A stretch of 19,351 bases of DNA from Verrucomicrobia bacterium UBA6775 (lineage in GTDB: Bacteria; Verrucomicrobiota; Verrucomicrobiia; Limisphaerales; UBA1096): assembly GCA_002453165.1 (NCBI GenBank), contig DKGH01000068.1, positions 1 through 19,351 on the forward strand, given 5' to 3'. Made by a program: the position numbers and the translations under genes. Shown here piece by piece: positions 1 to 8,073 of this stretch. Under the pieces are notes generated by a model. It was not told where the DNA came from. It saw nothing but the letters and a program-made list of their open reading frames with translations, and made no database searches. Position 1 is the first letter of the stretch; each line of letters opens with the position of its first letter.

Positions 1-884
1 CGGGAGAGAGTGGGGAGTTGTCGCTCAATCTCTTTTTGTACGTCCGCGATTAGTTTGTTTGAAGTGGTGGCGAGCCAAACCCGTTCGTGGCCTGAGCCAT
101 GCTCGGCCTGGGCCAACAGGTCGGCTGCTGCGAACGCCGGGTTGGCGCTGGAGTCAGCCAGCACGAACAGCTCGCTTGGGCCGGGTAGCAGGTCGATGGA
201 GACGCGACCGAACAGCAGTCGCTTGGCTGCCACGACGTAGGCATTGCCGGGGCCGAAGATTTTTTGCACCGGTCGAATGGTCTTCGTACCGCAGGCCAGC
301 GCGGCGATCGCCTGTGCGCCACCGACGCGGTAGACCTCCGTGGCTCCCGCTTGGCCAAGCGCGGCGAGTAGGTCGGGATTGACCTCTCCGTTTTTGTCGC
401 ACGGGGTGCAGGCGACGATTTCAGGGCAACCGGCCGCCTTGGCCAGAGTGACAGTCATCAACGTGGTGGAGGCGAGAGGGGCGGTACCCCCCGGGATGTA
501 AACGCCGACCCGCTGAAACGGGTCAAATTTTTCTCCAACAGAGCCGTGCTGTGTATTCCGTGCCTTCCAGTTTTTACGCAGAGACTGCCTAGCGAACGAG
601 GCGACGTTCGCCTTGGCCAGGCGGATGGCGCGCTTGGTCTTGGGCCGGGTGGCGTTCCAGGCCTCGGCCAAGCGCTTGGCCGATATGGCAAGGTCAGCGG
701 CGCGAAGCGAGGCGCCATCGAACTGTCTGGTGTAATTCAGCACCGCCTTGTCTCCGTCGCGTTCTACAACGCGAACGATGTCGAGCGTGCGCTGTTCGAT
801 CAACGGGTCGAACAGACTGGATGCGGCGGTGAGCCTGGCCAGCTTGGCCTCGTAACGGGCATCCGAATAACGGATCAAATTCAT
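1..884 (-). CDS. hisD: Histidinol dehydrogenase, N-terminal part (cut by window edge)
   Basis: Catalyses the last two steps of histidine biosynthesis, oxidising L-histidinol to L-histidine with two NAD+ in the cytoplasm; the family is a zinc-dependent homodimer. The reading frame is open from ATG at 884-882 to the left edge, giving 294 residues of a usual ~430. Visible family signatures are GVYIPGGTAPL, VGGAQAIAALACGT, KIFGPGNAYV and LPGPSELFVLAD. The segment LLAQAEHGSGHE places Q259 and H262 at exactly the numbers of two zinc ligands of E. coli HisD, so this start is well supported. The catalytic Glu-His pair and remaining zinc ligands would lie beyond the edge. No clear Shine-Dalgarno precedes the ATG. 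It diverges from the SNF2 gene. The gene carries one exact palindrome (348-361) and one 20-bp variant (664-683). Confidence 0.95.
   Translation of the reverse strand, partial: MNLIRYSDARYEAKLARLTAASSLFDPLIEQRTLDIVRVVERDGDKAVLNYTRQFDGASLRAADLAISAKRLAEAWNATRPKTKRAIRLAKANVASFARQSLRKNWKARNTQHGSVGEKFDPFQRVGVYIPGGTAPLASTTLMTVTLAKAAGCPEIVACTPCDKNGEVNPDLLAALGQAGATEVYRVGGAQAIAALACGTKTIRPVQKIFGPGNAYVVAAKRLLFGRVSIDLLPGPSELFVLADSSANPAFAAADLLAQAEHGSGHERVWLATTSNKLIADVQKEIERQLPTLS
348..361. repeat. Iterated palindrome, exact 14-mer (CGCTTGGCCAAGCG)
   Basis: Exact copy of the window-wide palindrome, inside hisD, where it is read as A-L-G-Q-A on the coding (minus) strand. Confidence 0.9.
664..683. repeat. 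20-bp perfect palindrome built of two half-copies
   Basis: TCGGCCAAGCGCTTGGCCGA is its own reverse complement. It consists of GGCCAAGCG joined to CGCTTGGCC, which is what two tandem copies of a 12-bp unit look like around their junction. It lies inside hisD. Confidence 0.8.
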
Positions 885-1037
885 CGCGCGGCAAGATACG
901 GGAATGACGTTGGCAAAGTCAAAGCACGGGTTGTCAAGTCTGGATGAACGGTTGGGGGTTTTAAAAAAAAATTTTAAGTTTGACGAGCCCCACCCGGTTA
1001 TGTCGCTATCACAAGTCTGCTTTATTGACACAAGCGA
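885..1037. other. Divergent intergenic region hisD / SNF2 gene
   Basis: A 153-bp gap between divergent genes must hold promoters for both. It contains an AT tract at 959-977 (T4-A9-T4-type) in an otherwise G+C-rich setting. No copy of the iterated palindrome and no clear operator were seen. Confidence 0.5.
980..1009 (+). promoter_or_regulatory. Weak promoter candidate for the SNF2 gene
   Basis: TTGACG at 980-985 matches a -35 hexamer and sits directly behind the AT tract at 959-977, which could act as an UP element. The matching -10 (CGCTAT at 1004-1009, 18-bp spacer) is poor, so this is only a candidate. Confidence 0.22.
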
Positions 1038-4000
1038 ATGCCAAGAACAGCCAAGAAAAAAAAACCTGTTATCAGCTCCGCCAAGGCGTCGAAGTACGAT
1101 GCCCATCACAAGGTGATCGACAACACGTACGGCGACTTTGCCGACCTGCGCCATCAGTTGTCCGAGTCCAAGGAGGACGTGGCCGAGCGTGCGGCCTTGT
1201 TGAAGTTGTTTTCCGAGTGCACGGATTCCCAGCGCTCGTGGCTGCTGCTGGAGGACTACTTCAGCAAGCTGACCCTGTCCCGCAAGGACTTTAGCGCGGA
1301 TGACTGGTGGGGCTCCCTGACGCAGTTGAGCGGCGACACGCGGTTGGAGGAGCTGGCGCTGGTCTTCATGAAGTCGGGTCGCTCGGTGCCGAACGAGCTG
1401 ATGCCCTACGCCAACTTTTCCCGTTTCGCCGAGGTGGAGCAGGAGGAAAAGGATTTCCAATTGTTCAAGGGACTAGAGGAGTGGATGTTCCCCCCGTCGC
1501 TTGGCCACCTCGATGCACCTCGCGCCACGGTCAAGGTTTACGGGAGGGTGATCCGCGACAAGGAGTTGCCGGGGCTGAACCGGCTGGGGGTAGAGATTCA
1601 CGTAATCCGGCCTCGCACCGGGGATCGCGTCAAAACGCTGGACGATATGGCTGACCTGACAATGCGTGCCGCGCATGAGCAGGAGTTGTTTCCCGCCGAC
1701 GACTGGAATTTTGTACGCTGGTCATCGGGCATCCGGAATGACTACGATACCGAAGCAGAGTTGATCCCTCTCGAGGGGGCTGATCTCCTGAAGTGGCTGG
1801 TGCAGTGGGGCAAGAGCGATCGCATCGAGTTGGAGAGTCAAGCCAAGCCGATCGAGTTCATGGGGCGCATCATCGAGATGGAACCGGATCTCGAGAAGGA
1901 CAAGTCCAACCTGTATTTCACACACACGGTCAAACTGCCCGGGAAAAAATCTTGCCCAATGTCGGACGTAATCTTTTTCGCCGGGGAGCCGACGCTGGCG
2001 TTGATCGGGACCGAGGTGTTTCTCCTTCGCAACGCGCCAGCGGCGGAGGTGCTTGGCAATTGGGCCAGCAAGCAAAAGGCCCCTGTCTCCAAGCTCACGC
2101 ACCGGTTGCTGACCAATCTCCGCAAAATCAAGACGACCAATGGCGTCAATTGGGAGCAGCTTTGCGAAACTCACAAGGCCACCCCGCGTTTTGTCTTTGA
2201 GATGGCGGAGGAGACGGTGCGGTTGAAGTTGCTGGCCAAGAGCCAGAGCGACAATTCGATGTGGCAATGGAGCGGCCACGAGTGGATTCGGGAAAAATCC
2301 CAAAAAAGAAAATCGAAGAAACCGGAGGTGTTGGATGATGATCGACTGGAGGCCGCAGTCGAATGGCTGAAGCGGCTGGACTGGTTCACGCCGGAGCCCG
2401 GTTTGTGGGTGGGCGATGCCAACCCACTTTTTCTCGAGAGCCTTCACGCCGCCTGGCCGGATCGGCCCGAGGCCGATTACGTGGGCGATCAGGAATTCAA
2501 GCGCCTGTTCCTGCAACCCAAGCGCCTAAAGCCGAAATTGATCGTCCGCGGTAGCGGCATCGACTGGTTGTCCGTCTCCGCCGAGTGGGAGGAGGAGGGT
2601 ATGAAACTGACCGATCGCGATCTGCAACAGCTGGCCGGGGCGAGTGGCAGCTTCGTAAAGCTGCCGGACGCAGGTTGGGTGCAACTCGACCAAAAGGCCG
2701 TTGTCGAGGCGCAGGAGGCGATGGCGGACCTGGGTGTCGATGGCTTGACGCCGATCGAGCAAAAGATCGGCCTCGAGCAGGCAGCGCACTTGGACGAGGA
2801 GGGCTTGGCCAAGTTTGTGCCGACGGAGGAACTCGAGGAATTGCGCGGTCGACTGGATGAATTCGAAGGAGTCGATGTCACCGAATTGCCGGAAAACATC
2901 TGCGCCGAGTTGCGTCCATACCAGAAGGACGGGTTTAATTTTCTCTGTCACTTGGCCAAGCTCAAGTTGGGCGGCATTTTGGCGGACGACATGGGATTGG
3001 GTAAAACGCTGCAGACGCTTACGTGGTTGTCATGGTTGAAGGCCAATCGCAGGAAAAACTCCAAACCGAAGCCGGCACTGGTCATCTGCCCGGCCTCAGT
3101 GCTCCACAACTGGAGACGTGAGTCGGAAAAGTTTACGCCGGACATGAAGGTGCTGGTGCTCGAGAGTGGTCAGGCGCGTCATAACCTGCGGAAGTTTATC
3201 CCCGAGCACGACATCGTCGTGACCAATTATTCCATCCTGCGCCGTGATCTGGACGACTTGGCCAAGTTTGCGTTTCGCGCTGTGGTGCTGGATGAGGCCC
3301 AGTTCATCAAGAATCCCGGTGCGCAGGTCACTAAGTCGGTCAAGCAACTCAAGGCCGACCACAAACTGGCGCTTACCGGAACGCCGATCGAAAACCGGAT
3401 GCTCGATCTTTGGAGCATTGTTGATTTTATCCAGCCGAATTATCTCGGTAACCAGGAACACTTCGGCCAGACGTATGATCTGAAGGTCGCGGAGAAAGAG
3501 GAGGGCGCCGCGCGGATTGCCCGTCGCAAACTCTCTGCCAAGTTACGTCCGCTTTTGTTGCGCCGGATCAAAAAGCAGGTGGCGAAGGACCTGCCGGATC
3601 GGGTCGAGCAGCGGCTGGACTGTGAATTGCCGGAGGAGCAGCGAACGCTCTACCTTGCCGAGTTAAAGCGCAGCCGCGAACAGGTGATGAAGGCCGTGAA
3701 GCAGAAGGGCATTGCCAAGAGCAAGATGCACGTACTCGCTGCGCTCACCCGCCTGCGGCAGATTTGTTGTCACCCCGGTTTGGTTGGCAGCGACACGAGT
3801 TCCGGCAAGATGGACACGCTGTTCGAGTTGGTCGAACCGCTGCTCGAGGAGGGCCACAAGGTGCTCATCTTCAGCCAGTTCGTTCGCATGTTGCAAATCC
3901 TCGAGAAGCAGTGCGAGGATCGCGAGATTCCGACCTTCCTGTTGACTGGCGAAACCAAAAACAGGCAGGAGATTGTGAATCAGTTTCAGGAGGACGAGTC

Positions 4001-4307
4001 ACCCTCGGTCTTCCTACTCAGTCTGCGTGCGGCCGGCACCGGCCTGAATCTGACGAGTGCCAGTTACGTGGTAATTTACGACCCGTGGTGGAACCCTGCG
4101 GTGGAGGCGCAGGCGATCGACCGAACCCACCGTATCGGCCAGACCGCGACGGTGAACGCCTACAAGATGATCTCGCCCGGTACGGTGGAGGAGAAAATCT
4201 GGGATCTGCAACAGCAGAAGGCCAAGACGGTTTCGGATGTACTCGGCGACGACGGCTTTGCCAAGAGCCTGACTCAAAACGATCTCGAGTTCCTTTTCTC
4301 AGACTAA
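1038..4307 (+). CDS. SNF2-family (DEAD/H-like) DNA-dependent ATPase
   Basis: A 1089-residue protein whose C-terminal ~450 residues are a complete SNF2/Rad54-type superfamily 2 motor. Visible motifs are LRPYQKDGFNFL, motif I DDMGLGKT (650-657), motif II DEAQ (752-755), motif III LALTGTP (777-783), then in the second RecA lobe IFSQF, SLRAAGTGLNLT, DPWWNP (from 1015) and motif VI DRTHRIGQ (1028-1035). Such proteins move along or remodel DNA-protein complexes, for example RNA polymerase removal by RapA-like members; the substrate here is unknown. The first ~620 residues match nothing I recognise beyond a basic N-terminus (KKKK). The ATG at 1038 follows a promoter-sized gap but has no clear Shine-Dalgarno. 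Three palindrome cores lie in the gene, each read as LAK. Confidence 0.92.
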   Translation: MPRTAKKKKPVISSAKASKYDAHHKVIDNTYGDFADLRHQLSESKEDVAERAALLKLFSECTDSQRSWLLLEDYFSKLTLSRKDFSADDWWGSLTQLSGDTRLEELALVFMKSGRSVPNELMPYANFSRFAEVEQEEKDFQLFKGLEEWMFPPSLGHLDAPRATVKVYGRVIRDKELPGLNRLGVEIHVIRPRTGDRVKTLDDMADLTMRAAHEQELFPADDWNFVRWSSGIRNDYDTEAELIPLEGADLLKWLVQWGKSDRIELESQAKPIEFMGRIIEMEPDLEKDKSNLYFTHTVKLPGKKSCPMSDVIFFAGEPTLALIGTEVFLLRNAPAAEVLGNWASKQKAPVSKLTHRLLTNLRKIKTTNGVNWEQLCETHKATPRFVFEMAEETVRLKLLAKSQSDNSMWQWSGHEWIREKSQKRKSKKPEVLDDDRLEAAVEWLKRLDWFTPEPGLWVGDANPLFLESLHAAWPDRPEADYVGDQEFKRLFLQPKRLKPKLIVRGSGIDWLSVSAEWEEEGMKLTDRDLQQLAGASGSFVKLPDAGWVQLDQKAVVEAQEAMADLGVDGLTPIEQKIGLEQAAHLDEEGLAKFVPTEELEELRGRLDEFEGVDVTELPENICAELRPYQKDGFNFLCHLAKLKLGGILADDMGLGKTLQTLTWLSWLKANRRKNSKPKPALVICPASVLHNWRRESEKFTPDMKVLVLESGQARHNLRKFIPEHDIVVTNYSILRRDLDDLAKFAFRAVVLDEAQFIKNPGAQVTKSVKQLKADHKLALTGTPIENRMLDLWSIVDFIQPNYLGNQEHFGQTYDLKVAEKEEGAARIARRKLSAKLRPLLLRRIKKQVAKDLPDRVEQRLDCELPEEQRTLYLAELKRSREQVMKAVKQKGIAKSKMHVLAALTRLRQICCHPGLVGSDTSSGKMDTLFELVEPLLEEGHKVLIFSQFVRMLQILEKQCEDREIPTFLLTGETKNRQEIVNQFQEDESPSVFLLSLRAAGTGLNLTSASYVVIYDPWWNPAVEAQAIDRTHRIGQTATVNAYKMISPGTVEEKIWDLQQQKAKTVSDVLGDDGFAKSLTQNDLEFLFSD
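2804..2813. repeat. Iterated palindrome, 10-bp core
   Basis: CTTGGCCAAG inside the SNF2 gene, preceded by G; read in frame as L-A-K. Confidence 0.7.
2951..2960. repeat. Iterated palindrome, 10-bp core
   Basis: CTTGGCCAAG followed by C, inside the SNF2 gene just before motif I; read as L-A-K-L. Confidence 0.7.
3257..3266. repeat. Iterated palindrome, 10-bp core
   Basis: CTTGGCCAAG inside the SNF2 gene, read as D-L-A-K-F just before the DEAQ box. Confidence 0.7.
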
Positions 4308-4313
4308 AGCAAG

Positions 4314-4327
4314 CGCTTGGCCGAGCG
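4314..4327. repeat. Iterated palindrome, one-mismatch 14-mer between genes
   Basis: CGCTTGGCCGAGCG differs from the 14-mer at one base. It fills about half of the 30-bp gap between the SNF2 gene and the zinc alcohol dehydrogenase gene and ends 10 bp before the ATG, so it overlaps the normal ribosome-binding area. Confidence 0.75.
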
Positions 4328-4337
4328 GGAATTATTC

Positions 4338-5363
4338 ATGAAAGCAATTGTACTGGAAAAGCCGGAGCAGTTTGTCACGGCAGACATCGAGTCGCCGGGC
4401 CAACCGGGTGCCGGGGAGGCGTTGGTGCGGGTGCACCGCGTTGGGATTTGCGGGACGGATGTTTCAGGCTATCTCGGCAAGATGCCGTTTTTCACCTATC
4501 CGGTCGTGCCGGGGCACGAACTCGGGGTGGAGGTGGTTGAGGTCGGAGAGGTCGTGACCAATGTCAAGCCGGGCGACCGCTGCTCTGTTGAGCCGTACAT
4601 GAATTGTCAGGAATGTTTTGCCTGTCGCAACGGCAACACCAACTGCTGTGAATCGCTGGAGGTGATCGGCGTGCACAAGGACGGTGGCATGTGCGAGCAG
4701 TTCGTTCTGCCCGCGCGCAAGCTGCATCCGTCAGAAAAACTGACACTCGACCAACTGGCTCTGGTGGAGACACTCGGGATCGGTTGCCACTGCGTGGACC
4801 GAGCGGCGACACGCGAGGGCGAAAAGGTGCTGGTGATCGGCGCGGGGCCCATCGGCTTGGCTGTGATCGAGTTTTTGAAGGTGGCCAAGGCGGAGATCAC
4901 GGTGATGGACATGAACGAAACGCGCCTGGCGTTCTGTAAGGATCGGCTTGGAGTGGATCACACGGTCGTGTTCAAGGGTGATGACACTGATGTGGAACGC
5001 TTGAAGGAAGTCAACGGTGGCGAACTGCCGACTACAGTCATCGATGCCACCGGCAGCCATGTTTCGATGTCCAACGCATTCCAGTATGCGGCGTTCACGG
5101 GGCAGGTGGTTTACGTGGGGATCACGACGCAGGAGTTAACATTCAAGCATGTGACCATTCATCGGCCGGAGTTGACGGTGAAGGCGTCACGCAATGCTGT
5201 GCCAAGCGATTTTACGCGTATCATCAAGCTGATTGAGGATGGGGTGATCGATACAACGCCTTGGTTGTCGCACAGCGCAGGTTACGATGAGTTCGTGGGC
5301 GAATTCCAAAACTGGCTCAAACCGGAGACCGGCGTCATCAAGGCCATCCTTCACATGACGTAG
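4338..5363 (+). CDS. Zinc-dependent alcohol/polyol dehydrogenase (MDR family)
   Basis: A 341-residue medium-chain dehydrogenase, cytoplasmic, NAD-linked. Catalytic zinc residues C38 (GICGTD), H60-E61 (PGHE) and E144 are present, as is the full structural zinc site C90-C93-C96-C104 (C-x2-C-x2-C-x7-C). The Rossmann fingerprint GAGPIG is at 168-173, and an Asp at the end of the second strand (VMDMNE) predicts NAD over NADP. Length and layout resemble sorbitol, threonine and galactitol-phosphate dehydrogenases. The neighbouring SDR and sugar-acid dehydratase favour a sugar or sugar-acid substrate, but which one is not readable. ATG 4338 is preferred over an in-frame TTG at 4317, because the family begins MKA and a GGGA lies 7 bp upstream; the TTG falls inside a palindrome copy. 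Confidence 0.88.
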   Translation: MKAIVLEKPEQFVTADIESPGQPGAGEALVRVHRVGICGTDVSGYLGKMPFFTYPVVPGHELGVEVVEVGEVVTNVKPGDRCSVEPYMNCQECFACRNGNTNCCESLEVIGVHKDGGMCEQFVLPARKLHPSEKLTLDQLALVETLGIGCHCVDRAATREGEKVLVIGAGPIGLAVIEFLKVAKAEITVMDMNETRLAFCKDRLGVDHTVVFKGDDTDVERLKEVNGGELPTTVIDATGSHVSMSNAFQYAAFTGQVVYVGITTQELTFKHVTIHRPELTVKASRNAVPSDFTRIIKLIEDGVIDTTPWLSHSAGYDEFVGEFQNWLKPETGVIKAILHMT

Positions 5364-5367
5364 GCCG

Positions 5368-5381
5368 CGCTTGGCCAAGCG
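5368..5381. repeat. Iterated palindrome, exact 14-mer between convergent genes
   Basis: An exact copy occupies nearly all of the 18-bp gap between the convergent stop codons of the zinc dehydrogenase and the SDR. In RNA it could fold as a 5-bp stem with a GGCC loop on either strand, but there is no T-tract, so a terminator role is only speculative. Confidence 0.9.
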
Positions 5382-6155
5382 TTAGCGAACGTACAGCGTG
5401 CCGCCGTCCACCGCGAAGGGTGAGCCGGTGATGAACGATGCCTCGTCGCTGCATAGAAAAACCGCCATCGCGGCGACCTCTTCCGGTTTGCCCATGCGGC
5501 CGACCGGTTGGTACTCGGAAAGTTTCCGGAACATTTCCTCCTGATTGTCGGGATAATTTTTCGCGATGAACCCGTCGACGAACGGCGTGTGAATGCGGCC
5601 GGGTTGGATTGCATTGCAGCGAATCTTGTCGTGCAGATGATCCTTGGCCACGGCATAGGTCATCGCCAAAACGCCGCCCTTGCTGGTGCTGTAGGCCAGT
5701 CGATCGTTGATCGCCATCGTGGACACAGTGGAGGCGATGTTGACGATCGAGCCACCACCGCTTTTAAGCATCTGCTGCACGCCGCCCTTGAGACAGTTAA
5801 ACACGCCCTTCAGATTCACGTTGATGACGCGATCAAAATCGGCCTCGCTCGTGTTGGTGATATTGCCGACGTGGGCGATACCGGCGTTGTTGACGAGGCA
5901 ATCAAGACCACCCCGGTCGGTGCCCAGTTTGTCGAACACCTCTTGGACGTGATCGTGCCGGGTGACGTCGCACTCGACCGCATCAGCCTCGCCACCCTCG
6001 CTTCGAATCTTTTCCACCGTTTCACCGGCAGCCTCGGTGTTAATCTCGAGCACGTCCACCCGTGCTCCCTGTTTGGCGAAGGCCAATGCGATCGCCTGGC
6101 CAATCCCGGAGCCAGCCCCGGTCACCACTGCGTTCTTTCCTTTCAGGCTGAACAT
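5382..6155 (-). CDS. Short-chain dehydrogenase/reductase (SDR), sugar-acid oxidoreductase-like
   Basis: A 257-residue classical SDR. The cofactor motif TGAGSGIG spans 12-19, E37 at the end of strand 2 predicts NAD(H), NNAG is at 89-92, and the catalytic set N114, S142, Y155, K159 (YSTSK) is intact. The C-terminal part (RCNAIQPGRIHTPF, then GRMGKPEEVA and a GG near the end) resembles the DHRS6/2-keto-3-deoxy-L-fuconate dehydrogenase branch; this is recall, not a search. ATG 6155 is chosen because the family starts about here (MFSLKGKNAVVTG). The frame stays open upstream to 6332, but that would add about 59 unrelated residues, run through two palindromes and overlap the dehydratase gene. It is convergent with the zinc dehydrogenase and divergent from the dehydratase, suggesting shared control of a sugar-acid route. 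Confidence 0.88.
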   Translation of the reverse strand: MFSLKGKNAVVTGAGSGIGQAIALAFAKQGARVDVLEINTEAAGETVEKIRSEGGEADAVECDVTRHDHVQEVFDKLGTDRGGLDCLVNNAGIAHVGNITNTSEADFDRVINVNLKGVFNCLKGGVQQMLKSGGGSIVNIASTVSTMAINDRLAYSTSKGGVLAMTYAVAKDHLHDKIRCNAIQPGRIHTPFVDGFIAKNYPDNQEEMFRKLSEYQPVGRMGKPEEVAAMAVFLCSDEASFITGSPFAVDGGTLYVR

Positions 6156-6198
6156 GCGCCGCAATGTCTCCGAGACCGCGAACCATGGCAAGCCACAT

Positions 6199-6212
6199 CG
6201 CTTGGCCAAGCG
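6199..6212. repeat. Iterated palindrome, exact 14-mer
   Basis: Exact copy in the SDR/dehydratase divergent gap, 43 bp upstream of the SDR start codon. Confidence 0.9.
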
Positions 6213-6240
6213 CTGCTGACAGCGGGGGAGGGATCGCTTA

Positions 6241-6254
6241 CGCTTGGCCAAGCG
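6241..6254. repeat. Iterated palindrome, exact 14-mer abutting a start codon
   Basis: Exact copy ending one base before the ATG of the dehydratase gene, so it occupies the place of the Shine-Dalgarno sequence. Confidence 0.9.
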
Positions 6255-6255
6255 C

Positions 6256-8040
6256 ATGAGTGACTCGAATAATACAACCAAGCGACTTCGGAGTGAAGAG
6301 TGGTTCAATAACCCGGCCCATCCGGATGGCACGGTGATTTACATCGAGCGGTTTCTGAATTATGGCATCACGCCGGAGGAGTTGCGGGCGGGCAAGCCGA
6401 TCATCGGGATCGCACAAATCGGCAGCGACATTACCCCCTGCAACCGGGGGCATATCGAGACAGTCGAGCGGGTCAAGGCCGGTATCCGCGATGAGGGTGG
6501 CATTCCGTTCGTTTTTCCGGTGCACCCCATCCAGGAAAGCTGCCGGCGGCCGGCGGCGGCGCTGGATCGCAATTTGGCCTACATCGGGATTGTGGAGGTG
6601 CTGCACGGTTACCCGTTTGACGGCGTGGTGCTAACGACCGGCTGCGACAAGACGACCCCGGCCTGCCTGATGGCGGCTGCCACAATGAATCTGCCGGCGA
6701 TCGTGCAGTCGGGTGGCCCGATGCTGGACGGTTGGTACAACGGCGAACTGGCCGGCTCCGGGACGATGGTGTGGGAGGGGAACAAACTGCTCGCCGAGGG
6801 GAAGATCGACATGGAGGAGTTTCTTGAGCAGGTGGCAGCCTCGACGCCGAGCGTGGGACATTGCAATACGATGGGGACGGCCCTGTCGATGAACTCGCTG
6901 GCGGAGGCACTGGGGATGTCGCTACCGGGTTGCGCTTCGATCCCGGCTGCCTATCGCGAACGCGGGCAAATGGCCTACCGTACCGGCAAGAGAATTGTCG
7001 ATATGGTGCATGAGGATTTAACACCGAGCAAGGTGATGACTCGCAAGGCGTTTGAGAATGCGATCGTCGTCAATACGGCGATCGGAGGGTCGACGAACTG
7101 CCCGATTCACCTGACGGCGATCGCGCGTCATCTCGGCGTGGAGTTAACGCTGCAGGATTGGCAGGACGTGGGGTATGATGTGCCGCTGCTGGTCAACTGC
7201 CAACCGGCAGGCAAGTTTCTCGGTGAATCGTATCACCGCGCGGGCGGAGTGTCGGGCGTGTTTCGTGAACTGCTCGATGCGGGGCGGATTCACGGGGACG
7301 CAATGACGGTCTCGGGGAGGACGGTTGCGGAGAATCATGAGAAAACGCCAAGCCCGAACCGCGAGGTGATTTACGCGTACAATAAACCGCTGAAAGAGAA
7401 GGCCGGTTTTCTGGTGTTGAAGGGCAACCTGTTCGACGCTGGCCTGATCAAGACCTGCGTGGTGAGCGACGATTTTCGCGCGCGTTACCTTTCCGAGCCT
7501 GGTAATGAGAACATGTTCGTCTCGCGGGTAATCGTGTTTGAGGGGCCGGAGGATTATCGTGCGCGGATCAACGACCCGGCGCTGGGAATCGACGATTCCT
7601 GCATGTTGGCCATCAGGGGCTGCGGGCCGATCGGGTATCCCGGTTCCGGTGAAGTGGTGAACATGCAGCCGCCGGATTACCTGCTGAAGGACGGCATTCG
7701 TACGCTGCCGACGATGGGGGACGGGCGTCAGAGCGGCACTTCGGCCAGTCCTAGTATCCTGAACATAGCGCCCGAGTCGGCGGCTGGGGGCAATCTCGCG
7801 CTACTCGAGACCGGCGATGAAGTGAGGGTGGATCTAAACGAGTGCCGAGTGGATCTGCTGGTTTCCGACGAGGAATTGGTCAGGCGCCGAGAGAATTTCA
7901 CGCCGCTGGAGATTCGGCATCAGACCCCGTGGCAGGAGATTTACCGGGGTTGCGTTGGGCAACTCGACACCGGTGGCTGCCTTGAGTTGGCCACACACTA
8001 TCAAAACGTCGGTCAGGATCATCCGCGGCATTATCATTGA
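6256..8040 (+). CDS. IlvD/EDD-family sugar-acid dehydratase (xylonate/arabinonate dehydratase-like)
   Basis: A 594-residue Fe-S dehydratase that removes water from an aldonic acid to give a 2-keto-3-deoxy acid. C62 (DITPCNR), C130 (TGCDKTTPAC) and C203 (GHCNTMGT) have the same spacings, 68 and 73, as the [2Fe-2S] ligands of L-arabinonate dehydratase (C59, C127, C200). K132 matches the lysine that carries the Mg-binding carbamate, and GDGRQSGTSASPSILN carries the catalytic serine. Overall wording is close to Caulobacter D-xylonate dehydratase XylD from memory (LRS-W, IGIAQIGSD, FPVHPIQE, LDRNLAY), so pentonate or a related acid is the best guess over dihydroxy-acid dehydratase. ATG 6256 is preferred; an in-frame TTG at 6244 lies inside the palindrome and would add MAKR. 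No Shine-Dalgarno is visible. Confidence 0.9.
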   Translation: MSDSNNTTKRLRSEEWFNNPAHPDGTVIYIERFLNYGITPEELRAGKPIIGIAQIGSDITPCNRGHIETVERVKAGIRDEGGIPFVFPVHPIQESCRRPAAALDRNLAYIGIVEVLHGYPFDGVVLTTGCDKTTPACLMAAATMNLPAIVQSGGPMLDGWYNGELAGSGTMVWEGNKLLAEGKIDMEEFLEQVAASTPSVGHCNTMGTALSMNSLAEALGMSLPGCASIPAAYRERGQMAYRTGKRIVDMVHEDLTPSKVMTRKAFENAIVVNTAIGGSTNCPIHLTAIARHLGVELTLQDWQDVGYDVPLLVNCQPAGKFLGESYHRAGGVSGVFRELLDAGRIHGDAMTVSGRTVAENHEKTPSPNREVIYAYNKPLKEKAGFLVLKGNLFDAGLIKTCVVSDDFRARYLSEPGNENMFVSRVIVFEGPEDYRARINDPALGIDDSCMLAIRGCGPIGYPGSGEVVNMQPPDYLLKDGIRTLPTMGDGRQSGTSASPSILNIAPESAAGGNLALLETGDEVRVDLNECRVDLLVSDEELVRRRENFTPLEIRHQTPWQEIYRGCVGQLDTGGCLELATHYQNVGQDHPRHYH

Positions 8041-8073
8041 GTTGAACCCCGTGAGGCGGTACGTTGCGCGCCC

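Larger units (their letters stand above)
6156..6255. promoter_or_regulatory. Divergent control region with two exact palindromes
   Basis: This 100-bp gap must carry the start signals of both the SDR (-) and the dehydratase (+). It holds two exact CGCTTGGCCAAGCG copies whose starts are 42 bp apart (four 10.5-bp helical turns). Two identical dyads on one helix face between divergent catabolic genes look like an operator pair, but the same palindrome also occurs inside genes, so a regulator-binding role is uncertain. Confidence 0.4.

Noticed and set aside
959..977. A/T homopolymer tract as a terminator or origin element
   Set aside because: No adjacent G+C stem and no DnaA-box-like repeats nearby; more likely promoter-associated.
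1722..2516. 264-codon open frame on the minus strand
   Set aside because: Antisense to the SNF2 gene, with no family motif; typical shadow in G+C-rich DNA.
3764..4540. 258-codon plus-strand frame spanning the SNF2 3' end and the dehydrogenase 5' end
   Set aside because: Runs out of phase through two well-supported genes and shows no domain.
5368..5381. Palindrome copies as rho-independent terminators
   Set aside because: No T-tract follows on either strand, the stem is only 5 bp, and identical copies lie inside coding regions.
5508..6263. 251-codon plus-strand frame opposite the SDR gene
   Set aside because: Mirror of the SDR coding strand; the SDR has a full set of catalytic residues.
6156..6332. 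Longer start for the SDR at 6332
   Set aside because: The added residues do not fit the family, read through both palindromes and overlap the dehydratase start.
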